Source of the DNA: Edaphochlamys debaryana
Lineage: Eukaryota; Chlorophyta; Chlorophyceae; Chlamydomonadales
Direction of reading: 5' to 3'
Assembly: GCA_016858145.1 (NCBI GenBank)
Contig: JAEHOE010000156.1
Span: 124,001 to 188,000, forward strand
Length of the DNA: 64,000 nucleotides
The notes beneath the pieces were generated by a model. The model had not been told where the DNA came from. It worked only from the letters and a program-made list of their open reading frames with translations, and searched no databases. The translations under genes and the position numbers were made by a program. This document shows positions 12,201 through 24,800 of the stretch, piece after piece. How positions within the stretch are numbered: the stretch's first letter is position 1; the number at the start of each line of letters is the position of its first letter.

Positions 12201-13542
12201 TCCTACACGTCCACCACAAGCCTCGCAACGCTCATAGCGGTGTGATGTCCTCAGCTCTTGCAAGCCAGTCGGAACAGACTAGCGAAAATGGTTTGGGAGG
12301 CCTATTGCATGTCGCTGAAAGCGGTCCAAGCTACTGCGAGAAGACGTTGTTCCGTGTCGCGTATAAACGCATTTAGCCTGTTGGCATGAGCGGAACTCAC
12401 AGAGTGCGTGCCTTGCATCGGCGCTGTGGAGTGTGGACCCTCCGCGGGCCTGGCGGCCGGGCAGGTCCAGGCCGCGCTCGGGCCCACATAGAACCGCGTG
12501 GGTGCGCACTGTGGGCTCTGCCAATAGGTGCGGGAAAACACTGAGCTGCGCAGCAGTCAGGGCCCCTTTTTGCGGGCGGGGTGGCGGTCGCGCGGGGTGG
12601 CGGTCGCGCTCAGCCCCTTAGGGGAGGGGACGGGGGGGAAAGAAAGCGCGGGGGGTGGGCAGCGTACACGAACCCAGGCCGGGCGAGTGGCGACCCCCTG
12701 CCTGCATCTAAAGCAAACGCATAGCGTAATGCGCTGTCGCTACCGTTTGTGCAAAGCAGCGAGTCTCCGTAGCTCAACGCAGCGGGAGCGGGAGGACGGC
12801 CCCGGTAGGGGACGTTCGGGAGCGGAAGCGAAGTTAGAGCGGAGGATACCGGACCTCTGAACCGTGCGCACGTTTGTAACCCGGCAGCCTCCCAGCCCCA
12901 ACGGCCAGTCGCCAGAGCACAAGCAGCACCACTACTACCGCAAAATCGCAAGGAGATGTTGCCCAATTGCTCGAGTACAGTCTGCGACCCACCGACCCGC
13001 AGCAGGACCCATGCAGCCTCGAGGAGGAAGAGGAGAAGGCCCGGTCTCCGTAGCACTACGCCGTCAGCGTGTACAAGTAGGAAACGGTCACACCGGAACG
13101 AAACAGCCCTAGAAACAACGCAGCGACCTGAGGAGGCGGCGGCATGTGTAGACCAAGTGCATCGGAACACTGAATAGGTGCCGCGAGGTTGTGCTGGCCG
13201 TATCCTTTCACAACAGAACGGAAGAGCCCTAGAAACAATGTAGGAACTGGAGGAGGCGGCCGCATGTTAGACAAACGTCATAGAAACACGGCGTAGTCAA
13301 GGGACAGCGCATGTCAAGGGACTCCTCGTGTAATGGGTATCAACGGAGCTACGGACCCCCTTGACCCAAAGGCCATGTGGCAATGACCAAACCGGCATGT
13401 CCATGTCTGGCACGTGGCACCTCTTCGGAAGCAGTCGCGGAACATGCAGCGCGCCGCGAGGCATCCTAGCGTGTGAACCCCCTGCCTTCTCAGGATTGGG
13501 GCAAGCCAACGGGCACAGCAAACGGGCCCGGTCAGCCAGCCC
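12201..13542. other. Intergenic DNA without a recognised host gene
   Basis: This 1.3-kb stretch lies upstream of the U-box gene and should include its promoter and 5' UTR. Reading frames of up to ~190 codons exist on both strands, but they overlap one another and show no domain or repeat pattern, so none is called. It contains a diverged short duplication (listed separately), and its right end runs into a transposon-type reading frame. Confidence 0.5.
13091..13292. repeat. Two diverged ~85-bp direct repeats
   Basis: The segment around 13091-13172 and that around 13206-13292 share a clear order of matches: GAACGAAACAGCCCTAGAAA versus GAACGGAAGAGCCCTAGAAA, then GAGGAGGCGG, GCATGT and AGACMAA. 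The units have drifted by substitution and small indels. No coding role is evident; it may be a remnant of a mobile element. Confidence 0.5.
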
Positions 13543-14649
13543 GTGGCACCCGGGTACCACCGAGCGTGCCATCGTCCACTGCGCCGCATTGCGCTTGAGC
13601 CCGGGCACACTTTACGAGTTTGTGGGCGTGCCACGCCGGTTGAGTCCGATCCCAAACTGCTAAGGACTAATCAGCATGGGTGGGGCGGACTGGCAGTGCA
13701 GGCTTTGCAGGAGACAAAGCCCTCCGGGGCACAGCCCTCCTGGCGTGACATACTTAGGACAGAAACACAGGACTTGCCCCTGGCACTGAGAAACGGGACA
13801 GAAATGGCCAGGCGTCTGCAGGACCTGCTGGGACGTCTGCCCGAGGGGTGGGTGGCCGCGGCGCGCGCTGCAGGCGGCCCTGCGGGGTCTGAGCTCGAGG
13901 CGTGGGGCAGAATAGCAGATAGTGTGGGGTGGGGGGACGTCGCTCTGAGCAAATTGTCGGTCCAGATTGCAACCCAGCTGCAGCTGGGCCCAGCGCGCAC
14001 CCGACTGGCGCACAAGCATACAGAGTTTATTCGGGAGGCTTTGGGGACGGGGGAGGCCGCGGAGGCTGAAGTTACGCGGCTGAAGGCTGTCTGGCCCCGT
14101 TTGTGGAAGTTGAAGTGGGAAGCAAGCAACAAGGAGCCCCTGTGGCGACTTGCCATGGACGGATATCCAGGGTTTGGCATGCATCGAGCCCAGCTGGGCA
14201 CGAGTGAGGTAGCCAGGTGCCCGTGTGGGCAGGCGATGAACCAAGGTGACCGGCTCCACCATTTCTGGTCGTGTGCGGCAACGATGGCAGTGCGCACAAG
14301 ATTGAGCGATGCGATTGGTCGGGCAGTCAAGAGGCATGAGGTTTAGTTGGTGCAGGCCCCCGCGGGCATTCAGCAGCAAGTTTGGGATGTGGTGTGCTTG
14401 GCCGCCGTTGGGGCCATGGAGCAAGCACGACGCTACAAGTACGCGCATCGGGGTGCACAGGGTCTGATCATGCAGGCAAGGGCGCTGGCGAGGGGAGAGC
14501 TTGAAGCGCGCCTTCAGTGCTTTGCCGGGGTGGGGTCAGCCCCGTCAGATTGGGACACGGTGCCTGAGGACCACCCCTTTTTGGCCGTGACTGAGGAGGG
14601 AGATGTGCGTTACATGCCCCACGTTGAGGTGATGGATGGTCTTCACTAG
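13543..14649 (+). pseudogene. Broken transposon-type reading frame with a CPCG..HHFWSC zinc motif
   Basis: A single plus-strand frame is open from 13543 to an in-frame TAG at 14344-14346, then open again in the same frame to 14649. The first part includes SWRDILRTETQDLPLALRN and RLQDLLGRLPEGWVAAARAA, and ends with a CPCG-x(n)-RLHHFWSC pair of zinc ligands typical of the C-terminal zinc-binding region after reverse transcriptases or in other mobile-element proteins of volvocine genomes. The second part continues with AAVGAMEQARRYKYAHR. There is no clear start codon and no RT motif in the window. I infer a decayed fragment of a mobile element; the class is not established. It differs in sequence from the RT element at 53.8-60.0 kb. 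Confidence 0.5.
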
Positions 14650-15856
14650 ATCTCTTTTGGAGCCCGGGTAGGGGCCCTGCCGTTCAAGCTAGGGGGCGGC
14701 GTGCTGGCTTGCAGGGGGTAAGCCCGTGAGGTTGGCTGTCAAGCCACGGCGTTCAGCTGCCGTGTACCCCGCTGGGGTCCCTCATTGTAACCACCGAGGA
14801 CTGGGGTCCCTGGGGCGGATTCCTTCGGTTCGAGTGACAGTGCAGCGAGGCCATGACCCATGAGGGCAGGAGGTGAGCGCACCCGCTTCTGAGGGAGGGT
14901 CGTGCAGGCTTTGCAGGATCCACAGCGCGCAGCTGCATTGCAGCCCTCCTGGGGTCCCGCATCGCCTCTTCCCTTGTGCCCTTGTGCCCAGTGCCACTGT
15001 CGAAGCCTGTCGAAGCAGTCGAACGCCGCAAAACCGTGCAAAAACCAGACTATAACTAAACAGTCGGGGCTTGCCGTTTTGCAGGCGGGGAGGCGCGGCA
15101 CCCGGTTCGCGGCCGGAAAGCGAAGTCAGGAAGTGACGGCGGGCATCAATCGGGCGGGGCGGGAGGGAACCACGCGGGGTCGCGATCCAATACCGACATT
15201 GTGCCTGCCCAGCTAATTGGCGGCGGGAATAGGAGTACAACAAGGCTTGTGGACGGGGTGCGACATAGCTCGGCGTGGTCGTGTGTGTGGGAGGAGGGGG
15301 ACCCGGTTCGCGGTTGGAGCCAGGTTGGAGCGGCGGCTGGGACCGGGCGGGGCGGGAGAGAACCGCGGGAGGCGGAGGGGAAAATACACAGTGTGATTCC
15401 TGAGGATTTGACCAGCTGGCGAGTGGATCGGTGCACGACGCAGCTCGGGGTCGGGGAGGGGGGGGGGGGGGGTGAGGGGGGGCGAAAAGGTGGGTTCGTG
15501 GCCTGGATCCGAGCAACCGCCACATCACTCCAACGAGAAGCCCCTGCGCTTGCTGGTGCCGCAGCTCAACATCTTCAACGTATGCTCTTGACTCTTGGTG
15601 CCAAACTCCGCGTTGCCTCGCACCAGAGTGCGAACTCTAGAACGAAAAGCACGCTCGTAGATAATAGTTTCCGTCTGAGTGCCTTGCGAACGTGTAGCCT
15701 GATACCTGCTTTGGTTAGGCATACACGCGCGCGCGGCAGGACAGCTGGTAGAGCCCTGGGTCCTCAGACATGACCCGGCGCTGCTCAGCTGGAGCAGCCT
15801 GGCAACTGGACGCATCTGGTTGCTGACAGAGAACGGGAAGCTTCACGACCTGCCTG
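14650..15856. promoter_or_regulatory. Upstream region of the giant surface-protein gene
   Basis: This 1.2-kb stretch must include the promoter and 5' UTR of the giant gene. Near 14900 it repeats the motif GTGCAGGCTTTGCAGGA, also present at 13691 in the mobile-element frame, so element-derived DNA extends at least that far. A run of 15 G lies at 15458-15472. Long open frames here (for example 15201-15773) run through low-complexity GC-rich DNA and show no domain. Confidence 0.4.
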
Positions 15857-18800
15857 ATGCGCGGCGTAGCGGCTGGCAAGCAGCTGCTGCCTGCATCGCG
15901 AGGGCCTTGGACAGCGTTTGGCGCGCGCCTGCTGGCGGTCCTCGCGCTGGCGACGCTCACCTCAGCGCAGGATGGAAGCGGCGAGGGTGCGTATGGTTGG
16001 TGGGGGCGGCCGTGGGGTGGGATGGGATGGGCGTCCCTTGAAGGCGGCCCTCGTCCCGGGGATGCCGGCCGGCCCAGGCCGCATGTGCGGTGAGGAGGGC
16101 AGGATGAGGGTTCCTGTGCAATCGGGAGCTACGGTTGGTGCCTATCTCATTCCGGGTTCTGGGCCCTCTGGCCTGCTGCTAGCTGCGCATGCTAGCCCGG
16201 CCCACCTAACGACCCAGGCGGGTCTGGTCTGTTGGCGTCCTCAGCCGCAGAGGATGCCAATTCTGTGCCGCTGGGGCGTGCTGGGGTGTGGCTGGGGCGT
16301 GGAGGGGGCGCGGAGGGGGCGTGGCTAGCGAGACGTGGCTGGGGCGTGGCCCACGGGTCTGGGGCTTGCCGCCCCAAAGCGAGCCACGGGGCCTGGGTTT
16401 GCCCGCCCTTCAAAGCTTGCCATGGGGCTACGGCTTGCCGTGCCCCCGGAGGCGTGTCACGGGGACAGGGCCTGCCTCCAACCCACAACACGTGTCATCG
16501 CGTAGGGGCTTGCCGATCCTCCCAGAGCGTCACAGAGCTATGGCCTGCCGCCAACCCACAACGCGTGTCATGGGCCAAGGGATCAGCCACGCCCCCGGCG
16601 GCGTGTTACGGGGCCAGGGCTGCCGCCAACCCACAACGCGTGTTACGGGGCCAGGGCTGCCGCCAACCCACAACGCGTGTTACGGGGCCAGGGCTGCCGC
16701 CAACCCACAACGCGTGTTACGGGGCCAGGGCTGCCGCCAACCCACAACGCGTGTTACGGGGCCAGGGCTGCCGCCAACCCACAACGCGTACGTGTCATGA
16801 GGCAAGGGATCGGCCGCGCCCTCGAAGGCGTTGTACGGGGCCAGGGCCTGCCGCCAACCCACAACACATGTCATCGCGTAGGGGCTTGCCGAGGGCCCCG
16901 AAGGCATATCACGGGGCTAGGGCCCTTCGAGCCCCCCAAAGCGTCACTCACGGGGCGAGGGCTTGCCGCATCCATGCAAGCTTGCCGTGGGGCTACGGCC
17001 TGCCGAGCTCATACGCGGTACGGGGCTGGGGCCTGACGCTGGGGCGCACTGTGCAACACGCCCCAGCAAGCCTCGTACCGCCAGCGGACTCTTTGCTGGG
17101 CCCTCCATGGCTGGGGCCTTGGGCGTGCTTAGTGTTGTTGTGGCCATGGCATAGCCGGCGTGCAGCAATGCACGTCCAGTGAGCGTGGGTGGGCAGACCA
17201 TGGACGCGGACACATTGGGATGCATGGCGTCAAACACTCGAGGAGCTCAAACTCCTTGCCCAACTGACGTGCGTGACCTTAATCTTCCGGCTCGCTCCCC
17301 TGGTCGAACTGTTTGCTTTCAACCCATGTTCCGTGCGGCCATCCCGTACCCCAGGTGCCCAGACCGCGGCGCTGCTATGTGAGAACAGCTCCGGCGCACT
17401 CACCTGCCCCGCGGGTACCGTGATCGCTACTCAGTCGGCCCTCTATGGCCGCCGGGTCGGGGCCACGGACTGCGGCGGCGCCTCCATCTCGACCGAGTGC
17501 CGGGCCAGCGGCACGGCCGCTTTCATGATCGCCAATTGCAACGGCCGTCCGTCCTGCTTCGTCAACGCCACCAACGATTGTGAGAGCGGTGTATTAGAGA
17601 GGGTGGCCGGAGGGTGTTGGGCGTCTTGCTTGTGGGAGTTACATCAAGCTTGGCTTGGTTGGTGAAGTGTGGTTCCACAACCTGAGCTCATCTTTCCCTC
17701 TCATCGTCCCAACTGCAGTCTTTGGGCCGGACCCTTGCTTCGGCATATCAAAGTACTTCAGCGCCTCGTACTCGTGCACCGGTGAGCACGTGCATGGTTC
17801 CTGTTGCCCGGACGGAGGGTACGACATCCCGACCTCCGATCCATTAGGATGTTTCTCATCACCACAGTGCTCACCCCTCTTGGGTCCCTGCCTGCCGCCC
17901 CCCTGGGGCCCCCCATGCAGACCCCTGTGTGCCCCGGTACGCTGGCCCCGACGCTCCGGTGCCGGACAACGACACCACCACGGGTGTGACGCTGGCCACC
18001 AGCAGCGATGGGGCTTCATGGTGAGCGGGGTCGGAGCGTTTGATCCCAAGCCACGCAGACCGAGGCTGGGTTGGGCGGGCGCACCCCCCAGCTTCAGCGC
18101 AAGCTCGCTGTTCTTCCAATCAACTCTGGCTTTCATAGCCCACACCCCCTTCCATCCTCCCCTCTCGCGTCCCTTGATTTCGCACTGCTACGCGCTGCCA
18201 CAGCTCCGGGGAGGTATCGGCCCTGCAGGTCTCGGTCAATCTGACGCACACCTGCCTGGGAGACCTCAGCATCATGCTCTCCTCTGGGAGCGTCACGGTA
18301 TACCTCGCCAGGTTAATCCGGACGGGCGGCAACTATTGGTGCAATAGCGTCAACGGCGTCTACACATTCGCGGATGACCCGACCCTGACCAACATGGCTT
18401 TGTTGATTCCCCGGAGCGTCAACGATTCCCTCACGGGCAAGCTTCTTCCGCCGGGGGCCTACGCCCCCGCTCAGTCCCTGCTGCCCTTCACGGGGCTGGA
18501 CCCGGCCGGGCCCTGGGTGCTGAGGGTCCTTGACAACGCCGCTGGAGACGTGGGCATCGTCCATTCATATGAGGTATTCGTACGCGGGGACACCAGCCCA
18601 GGTGAGCCTACGCCCACCGGGAGCCTGGATGTGGCATCATGTGCATGTGGGCTGGGGTCACCCCGAGGTGCATGCATGCATGGCCAAGCCACCAGCAGAG
18701 CTAGCGCGCATAGCAGCGCGTCATGCCGTACGCGTGTGATCGCCCCTCTCTTCCCTCCCTCCCTCATCAACCCGCAGTCCTGGACGAGGCGGGCTGTGGC

Positions 18801-21800
18801 GTGCTGCAAGAGCACTTTGGGATTGTCCCGGGGTCAGGCTGGGGCTCGGCGCCGGCCCGGCAGCAGAAGCTTTGGGCCGACAGCGGCTGTGAGCCGGAGA
18901 AGATCTGCCGCTACTGGTAAGTGGCGGGGTGCTGAAAGTGCCGTGAAAGTGGGAGCGAGTTGTTTGCTGGATGGAGTTACGGCCCGCCGCGCTAGTAGCT
19001 CTAGGCAGGTTGTTGGGCAAATCAGGTCTTACTGCATGCATGGACTGAAGGGGTCGGCGGCGTTGCTAGCGTACCGCCCTGGAGGGCTCAGGCAGATCCA
19101 GCAAGTTTAGAAGACCAACTGCCGTGTTACCGTGTTATCCTACGGAGTTCTGCCATTCCTACCGTTACTCCCTCTGATCCCTCCATCAGGCAGCGGCGTT
19201 ATCAGGTTGTGCCGTACGAGAGCTTGGGCTCTATGCCGTCCGACCTGGGGGGCGCTTGGTCGAACGGGCTCAACTGCAGCCGCTTCTATCCGCAGCCAGG
19301 TGGCTGGGGTGCTCGCCTTGATCGGTCTTGCTGGGGCGTAAGATTCACCCGCCCGTTACCCGGTTTAAGCCTTGCAAGCTGCCTTACCGGCGGGCACAGG
19401 CTAGGGCACAGTTGTATGTGGGGAGTAGCATGCATCTCAAGACGTCTGCCACCCTGAACCCTACTGTGTGTGTGGTTGCAGATCCGTGTGACTGCATGCC
19501 CGCATGGACGTGGTCTGGCAAGACGTACACTAACTGCACTGAAGACGATTCGCCGGGCGAGCCCTGGTGCATTACTAGGCCATCATGCACGCAGTACGAT
19601 GGCATCTCGGCTGGGTCCAGTCCACCTAACCTCCCCTGGAAGTACTGCTTCGCCAACCACACCGGTAGGCTAATTGTAGCTTGCATCATTACAAGCTTAG
19701 GCATACCACTCCATCCGCTGCCCTTACCGGCGAACACTGTGCCCTGCCTTGGTTATTCATTGTCAGACTTGGCACTAGCCCTAACAGCAGAGCGAGCGCC
19801 ACTGTCTGTGTGACGGGCATATATACATGCACCGGCTAGGGCATATATCTAGTAGCACGCATCAAACAGAACCCTGGCGCGTTGTTCCCAACACCGCTCC
19901 GTCCTACCCCCACCTACCCAGCAATTCAACCTACCCCGCCCGACTCTTCCTGTTGTTGCCCGCATGCAGTCGTCTGCACTTTCGCTTACAACGGCGATGA
20001 TGCGCCCATCCCAGACAACGGTGACCAATTCGGTATCACACTGGACGCCAAGAGCGAAGCGCCCTGGTGGGTGGCCGGTCAAGCTGGTCCCGGAACGAAC
20101 GAATGGAACCATCCTAGCCAACAAATAAACCCCCGGCACGCATCCGCACAGTTTATAGCGCCGATCGAGACCACCTCGAATTGACGCTTACAACATACAT
20201 AACTTCGATACGCCCCTGCCTGCTGCCGCCACCCAACACCACCCTTGCCAGCAATGTCGGGTCCCTGACGGCGATCCGGGTGGCGGTCAACCTCACGCAC
20301 ACCTGCGTGGGGGACCTCACCATCGAATTGACCTCTGGGAGCGTAACCGTTGCCCTTTGGGCCGTGTCTGCGGGCTCGTACTACTGCAACAGCATGGACG
20401 GGCTCTACACCTTTTCAGATAACTCCAGCCTCACCGACATGGGTTCGTTGATACCCCGGAGCTCGAGCGACCCCAAAACTGGCGCTCTGATACCGCCTGG
20501 CGCATACGCTCCATTCAGCCCTCTCCAGCCATTGATGGGCCTGAGCAGCGTGGCTGGGTCCTGGCTGCTGACCGTTACTGACAGCGAGGAGGGAGACGCC
20601 GGCGTTGTGCATTCGTTTTCGGTATACATCCGTGGAAGTGAGCGGCGAAGCGCCATGAGGGTTTCTCGCTTGGGTTTGCGGGCGGGGGCGACAGCATTGC
20701 TTGTGCGCGCGTGTCGATAGACGGTTTTCACGTAGGGTACCCGCTTGCCCCGTACCTAACCAAACCTCCTGTGCCCCCGCCCGCCCTCGCTCGATCACTC
20801 GACAGTGCCTCCACTGCCGCCGTCGCCACCTCAGCCAGCTCCTCCGCCCTCTTCCCCGCCGGGCCCCCCTTCAATACCTTCACCACCAGGTCAGTCCAGC
20901 CAGTCTGCTGTTGCAGTGTTTGTTGTAGATTGCTCCTGTGCACCCCGTTGATCACTACCACTTAAGGGCTACTGACCGCCAGGGCGCCGTGCATACCGTG
21001 CGTTGCTGAGGTGAACGAGGCGTTCTCTCTTCCCACGTGCCCGGCCTCTTACTTGTACCTCGCTCCATCCTGCAGGGCTACCGCCACCGCCGCCTTCGCC
21101 ACCTTCGCCGCCACCGCCATACAACAACGGTTCAGGTGGGAAAGGCCGCCGGACCCTTACGCACGACACGTGCACAGGTTGCAACGGGTTCGTTCGCTTC
21201 GACAGGCTGCCTCGAAGTGCGTTGATAGATAGAATTGCTTGTGTGCCGCCACTGACCTTGCGGTTTGCTCGCGTTGCTGTGCTTGCGTTCGGCACGCAGT
21301 GTGTGAGGACGTCCTGGGCAACTGCGACGCCCTCAACAACCAAGGGTACTGCGCGCCGCAGTACACGTTGGACAATCCGTACACGCAGCAGAGTAACCAG
21401 AGTGTGCGGGACGTGCTCTGTGCCAAGACCTGCAACGGGGCCCCTTGCAACGGTGAGGCGATCCTAGGAGCTCTAAGACCTTACTTGGGTATATATATGC
21501 GCGCGATTATACGTAATTGGGCGGCCAAGTTAGCTTCCATAGCTACGCCATTTCATTATTCCGGTCGATTCCGTTCCATTCGTCCCTACCCTACAGCCTG
21601 CGTCGACCGTCGAAGCGACTGTGCCAGCCTGGCTGCGGCGGGCCAGTGCGGGGCGGGGTGGTACCAGGGCACCGTCAGCATCCCCAGGGTGTTGTGCCCA
21701 AAGACTTGCAACGAGGGGCCTTGCGGTAAGTACAGGTTGCAGCTTGCTCTGGCGGGTGATACGGGATGCAGCTCGAGCTTGGAGGGTGGGGGCTATATGG

Positions 21801-24800
21801 CCACGAGGTTGGAGGCTGAGGGGAGCGGGGTTTGAGGCACCCCCCGTACATCGAGGGCTTTATTTCTATAAGCCTTTCCTCGTATCCTCTCTATCTGGTG
21901 CATGCAGTTTGCCTCGACCGGCACCCCAACTGCGCAAACTGGGCAGCTGAGGGCTACTGCGGACCTGGGTTTCTCTGGAACGGAAAGAGCATCCGAGACG
22001 AGCTCTGCCCCAAGACATGCGTCGGGGCGCCTTGCTCTGGTACGTGCGTGGGTACACCCTGCGAGGCCCCTCAACAGGTCTGACTCTAGCTTGCCGTGCG
22101 CTGGTTGCTTGCCAATAATAAAGGCTTCTTCGTTCTCCCGTTCCCTTCCTCACGTTTGCAGTGAACTTTGAGACACGCCTCAGCCAGTTCTACTGCAATT
22201 CCAACTTTTCCGGCACCTACGTAACAACAAGCGACGAGGACATGGCGAAATTCTACGAACCAGTTGCCATTCAGGTAAACCTGCCACCTAGAGGCGTTCA
22301 TCTATCTCTTACACGTGTTGGGCGCATGCATGAATGTGTTTTAGGCGGGCCCGCCATTGAAGAAAGATGACTAACATGACAGACACACATTGCGCTGCCC
22401 ACAGGGTAACGCCGCCAACGGCTTTTTGGATGCCCTGGAGACCGTGTTCACTGGAAGCTACGTCGGGCCCAGGCACGGCGACCCGTCTATAAACATAAGC
22501 CAAAACGCAGTGCCGCTGTTCCAGTTCAGCAACGTCCAGCCGCCCAACAGCCCCGTCATCCAGCTCAGGGTCTGCTGCGGCGCCGGTCAGCCCGGCACTG
22601 CGTTCCGGGCTCAGCACGTGGAGCTGCGGCTGGCAAACGGCACAGCAGTCTACCTGGGCGATCCGAACAGCTGTGACAATCCGCAGCCCTACTTGGATGT
22701 ACCCGACGGGTTTTCCCTTGCGGGGCTGATGACTCAACGGCCAGCGGAGGATGGCACATCACCAGCCATTGATCGGCTAGCCTTCGTATTCAGCCGACCA
22801 GCAATCAAACCAGTTGCACCGCCACTGCCGCTCAGTGCTCGGCGGCCACCGCCCCCCGTATCGCGTGGTGAGTTTCACATGAAAACCTTTGCTTGAGCTG
22901 CAGGCCCAGGTAGAGGTGCGCTCTCACACAAGCAGTTGATTGCTCGAGTAAAGTCAGACGCAGATAGAACGGTTTGCAGATAGCCATCGCTCGTGAGCCC
23001 CTGCCTGCCTTCCTGTCCCTCCCACTGCACACAGTTTTGTACGAGACCCGAGTGAGCCAGTCTTTCTGTGACAGCGGCTACCAGAGCTACAGCGTTTCCA
23101 GCGATGAGGAGCTCGCCAAGCTGTATGCGCCCGTCAAAGTCCGGGTGCGTGGCGTGTCGTGCGTGCAATCGCAAAGCATGCATGATGTCTGCCGCTGGAT
23201 GGCCAGAATGACAGGACCCCATCAATCAATTCCCTAGAGATTAGATAAGGACCTACCTCTGCCCACTGCTCACCGCAATCCCAACCTCCCTCAGGGCTAC
23301 TGCGGTCAGGTCATGGACTACTTCGAGACCGTGTTTGAGGGTGGGCGCGTGGGGCCCCGCCATGGGGCGCCCAGCTTCAACGCCAGTATAGCCGGCCAGA
23401 TCCTGCCATTCGTCGTCAGCAGCGTGTCGCCACCAAACAGCCCCGTCGTAGCGGTGCAAGTGTGCTGCGCAAGCGGAGCCTTCGGCCTGGGTACAGGCGC
23501 ACAGCGGGTGATTTTCTGGACGGCCGACATGCTGCAACTGAACTTTGGACTGCCCGCCCTGTGCGATACACCTCAAGAGAAGCTGTGGCTGCCGGAAGGG
23601 TTTTCATTCGCGGGCTTCGTCACGCAAAGACCGAACGGCCGGCCGTTATCGTACACTGACAGACTGGCATTTGTGTTTGCGCGACCTCTGCCCCGCCTGG
23701 CATCACCACCTCCCCCGGCGCAATCTATTGGTAGGCAGTACTGGTGCGGGCTGCGTTGGGCGGGCGTGTGCTGACGCACCTACACCTACCTATGCGTACT
23801 TTCTGCTAACTCGCTCGCGGCCCAATCTCCTCCCACCCTTCCTGCGCGCAGAGAGCCAGCCCAACTATGCTTGTACGGCTTCTTATGACGGGCCGCCGGA
23901 GGCTCCCATTCCTGACGGGGATTCAGCAGGCATCAGTCTAACAACGACCATGCCTCCTTGGTAAGCAAGCGGTCGGATAGGTCGGATACTCCTGGATTGG
24001 ACTACTGGGCCAGCCAATCGACGGCTAAGTATATGACCGCCCTATGTCATGTGCCGTACCCTTCATTCGGTGCAGTGGCCTGGACTACGCCAGCAACCTG
24101 ACCGTTCAAGTGAACTTCGCACATCCGTACTTGTACGACATCGTCCTCACCATCACATCACCCAGCGGCGTGACCGTGGCCCTGATCAACCGAGTTCCAT
24201 CCAACATCGTTATGAACGGGCTCTACATCTTTTCTGACGACCCTAGCCTAACCCCGATCGCTTGGGTCGTCAACACTGACTACTACGGACCTTTCCTGGC
24301 GCCGGGGAAATATCAACCGGACGGCTCGCTATCAGCCCTAAACGGCAGCACGGCAGCCCTGGCTGGCAACTGGAGCCTCAGGGCCGTGGACGCACAACAA
24401 AACGACCTGACGGGCTTGGTGCGGACGTTTGAAGTGGTGGCGTCTGGAGGTGGGTGAGGAGCGGGACGCCGCATGCAGTTTTAGTTTCCCGCATTGCGTC
24501 ACGCACCGCAATGCATGGTAGGCTGACGCCGAAGGCGGTAGGGTACCTGCAAGCAGGAAAGAGGTCCTTCCGAGGGTGGTGGTGGGGCGAGCCCGATCCG
24601 CCGTGCTGTCGCTGTCAAGGACCGAACGGTATGGAACAGCTAGGCACGACGGTGTCAGATCTGACGAAACTCGCGAAAGTACCCGCGCCAAGCGGCGCTA
24701 CCGCTAACATTCCCGCCCAGCGGCCATGCAGTGCCGTACGGCACGAACCCGCTGGAACACCCCTCGTTCCCCCGCCCCTCCGGGCGGCGGGCTTTGCTTA

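Noticed and set aside
12610..13170. Minus-strand 186-codon frame upstream of the U-box gene
   Set aside because: No domain, no splice context, and overlap with other equally long frames. It contains part of a decayed repeat.
15201..15773. 190-codon plus frame before the giant gene
   Set aside because: It crosses a long G run and low-complexity DNA, is not in phase with the signal-peptide exon and has no recognisable domain.
16603..16787. Possible CRISPR-like array
   Set aside because: The units abut directly with no unique spacers, and the DNA is nuclear eukaryotic with introns; it is a minisatellite.
16232..17182. A 316-codon plus-strand open frame in the minisatellite field
   Set aside because: The frame exists because a 37-bp repeat without stops reads open in several frames. 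It lies in intron 1 of the giant gene and has no start context or domain.
21300..22039. ShKT modules as a toxin gene
   Set aside because: The modules are internal parts of a large membrane protein. ShKT folds are common in non-toxic secreted proteins.
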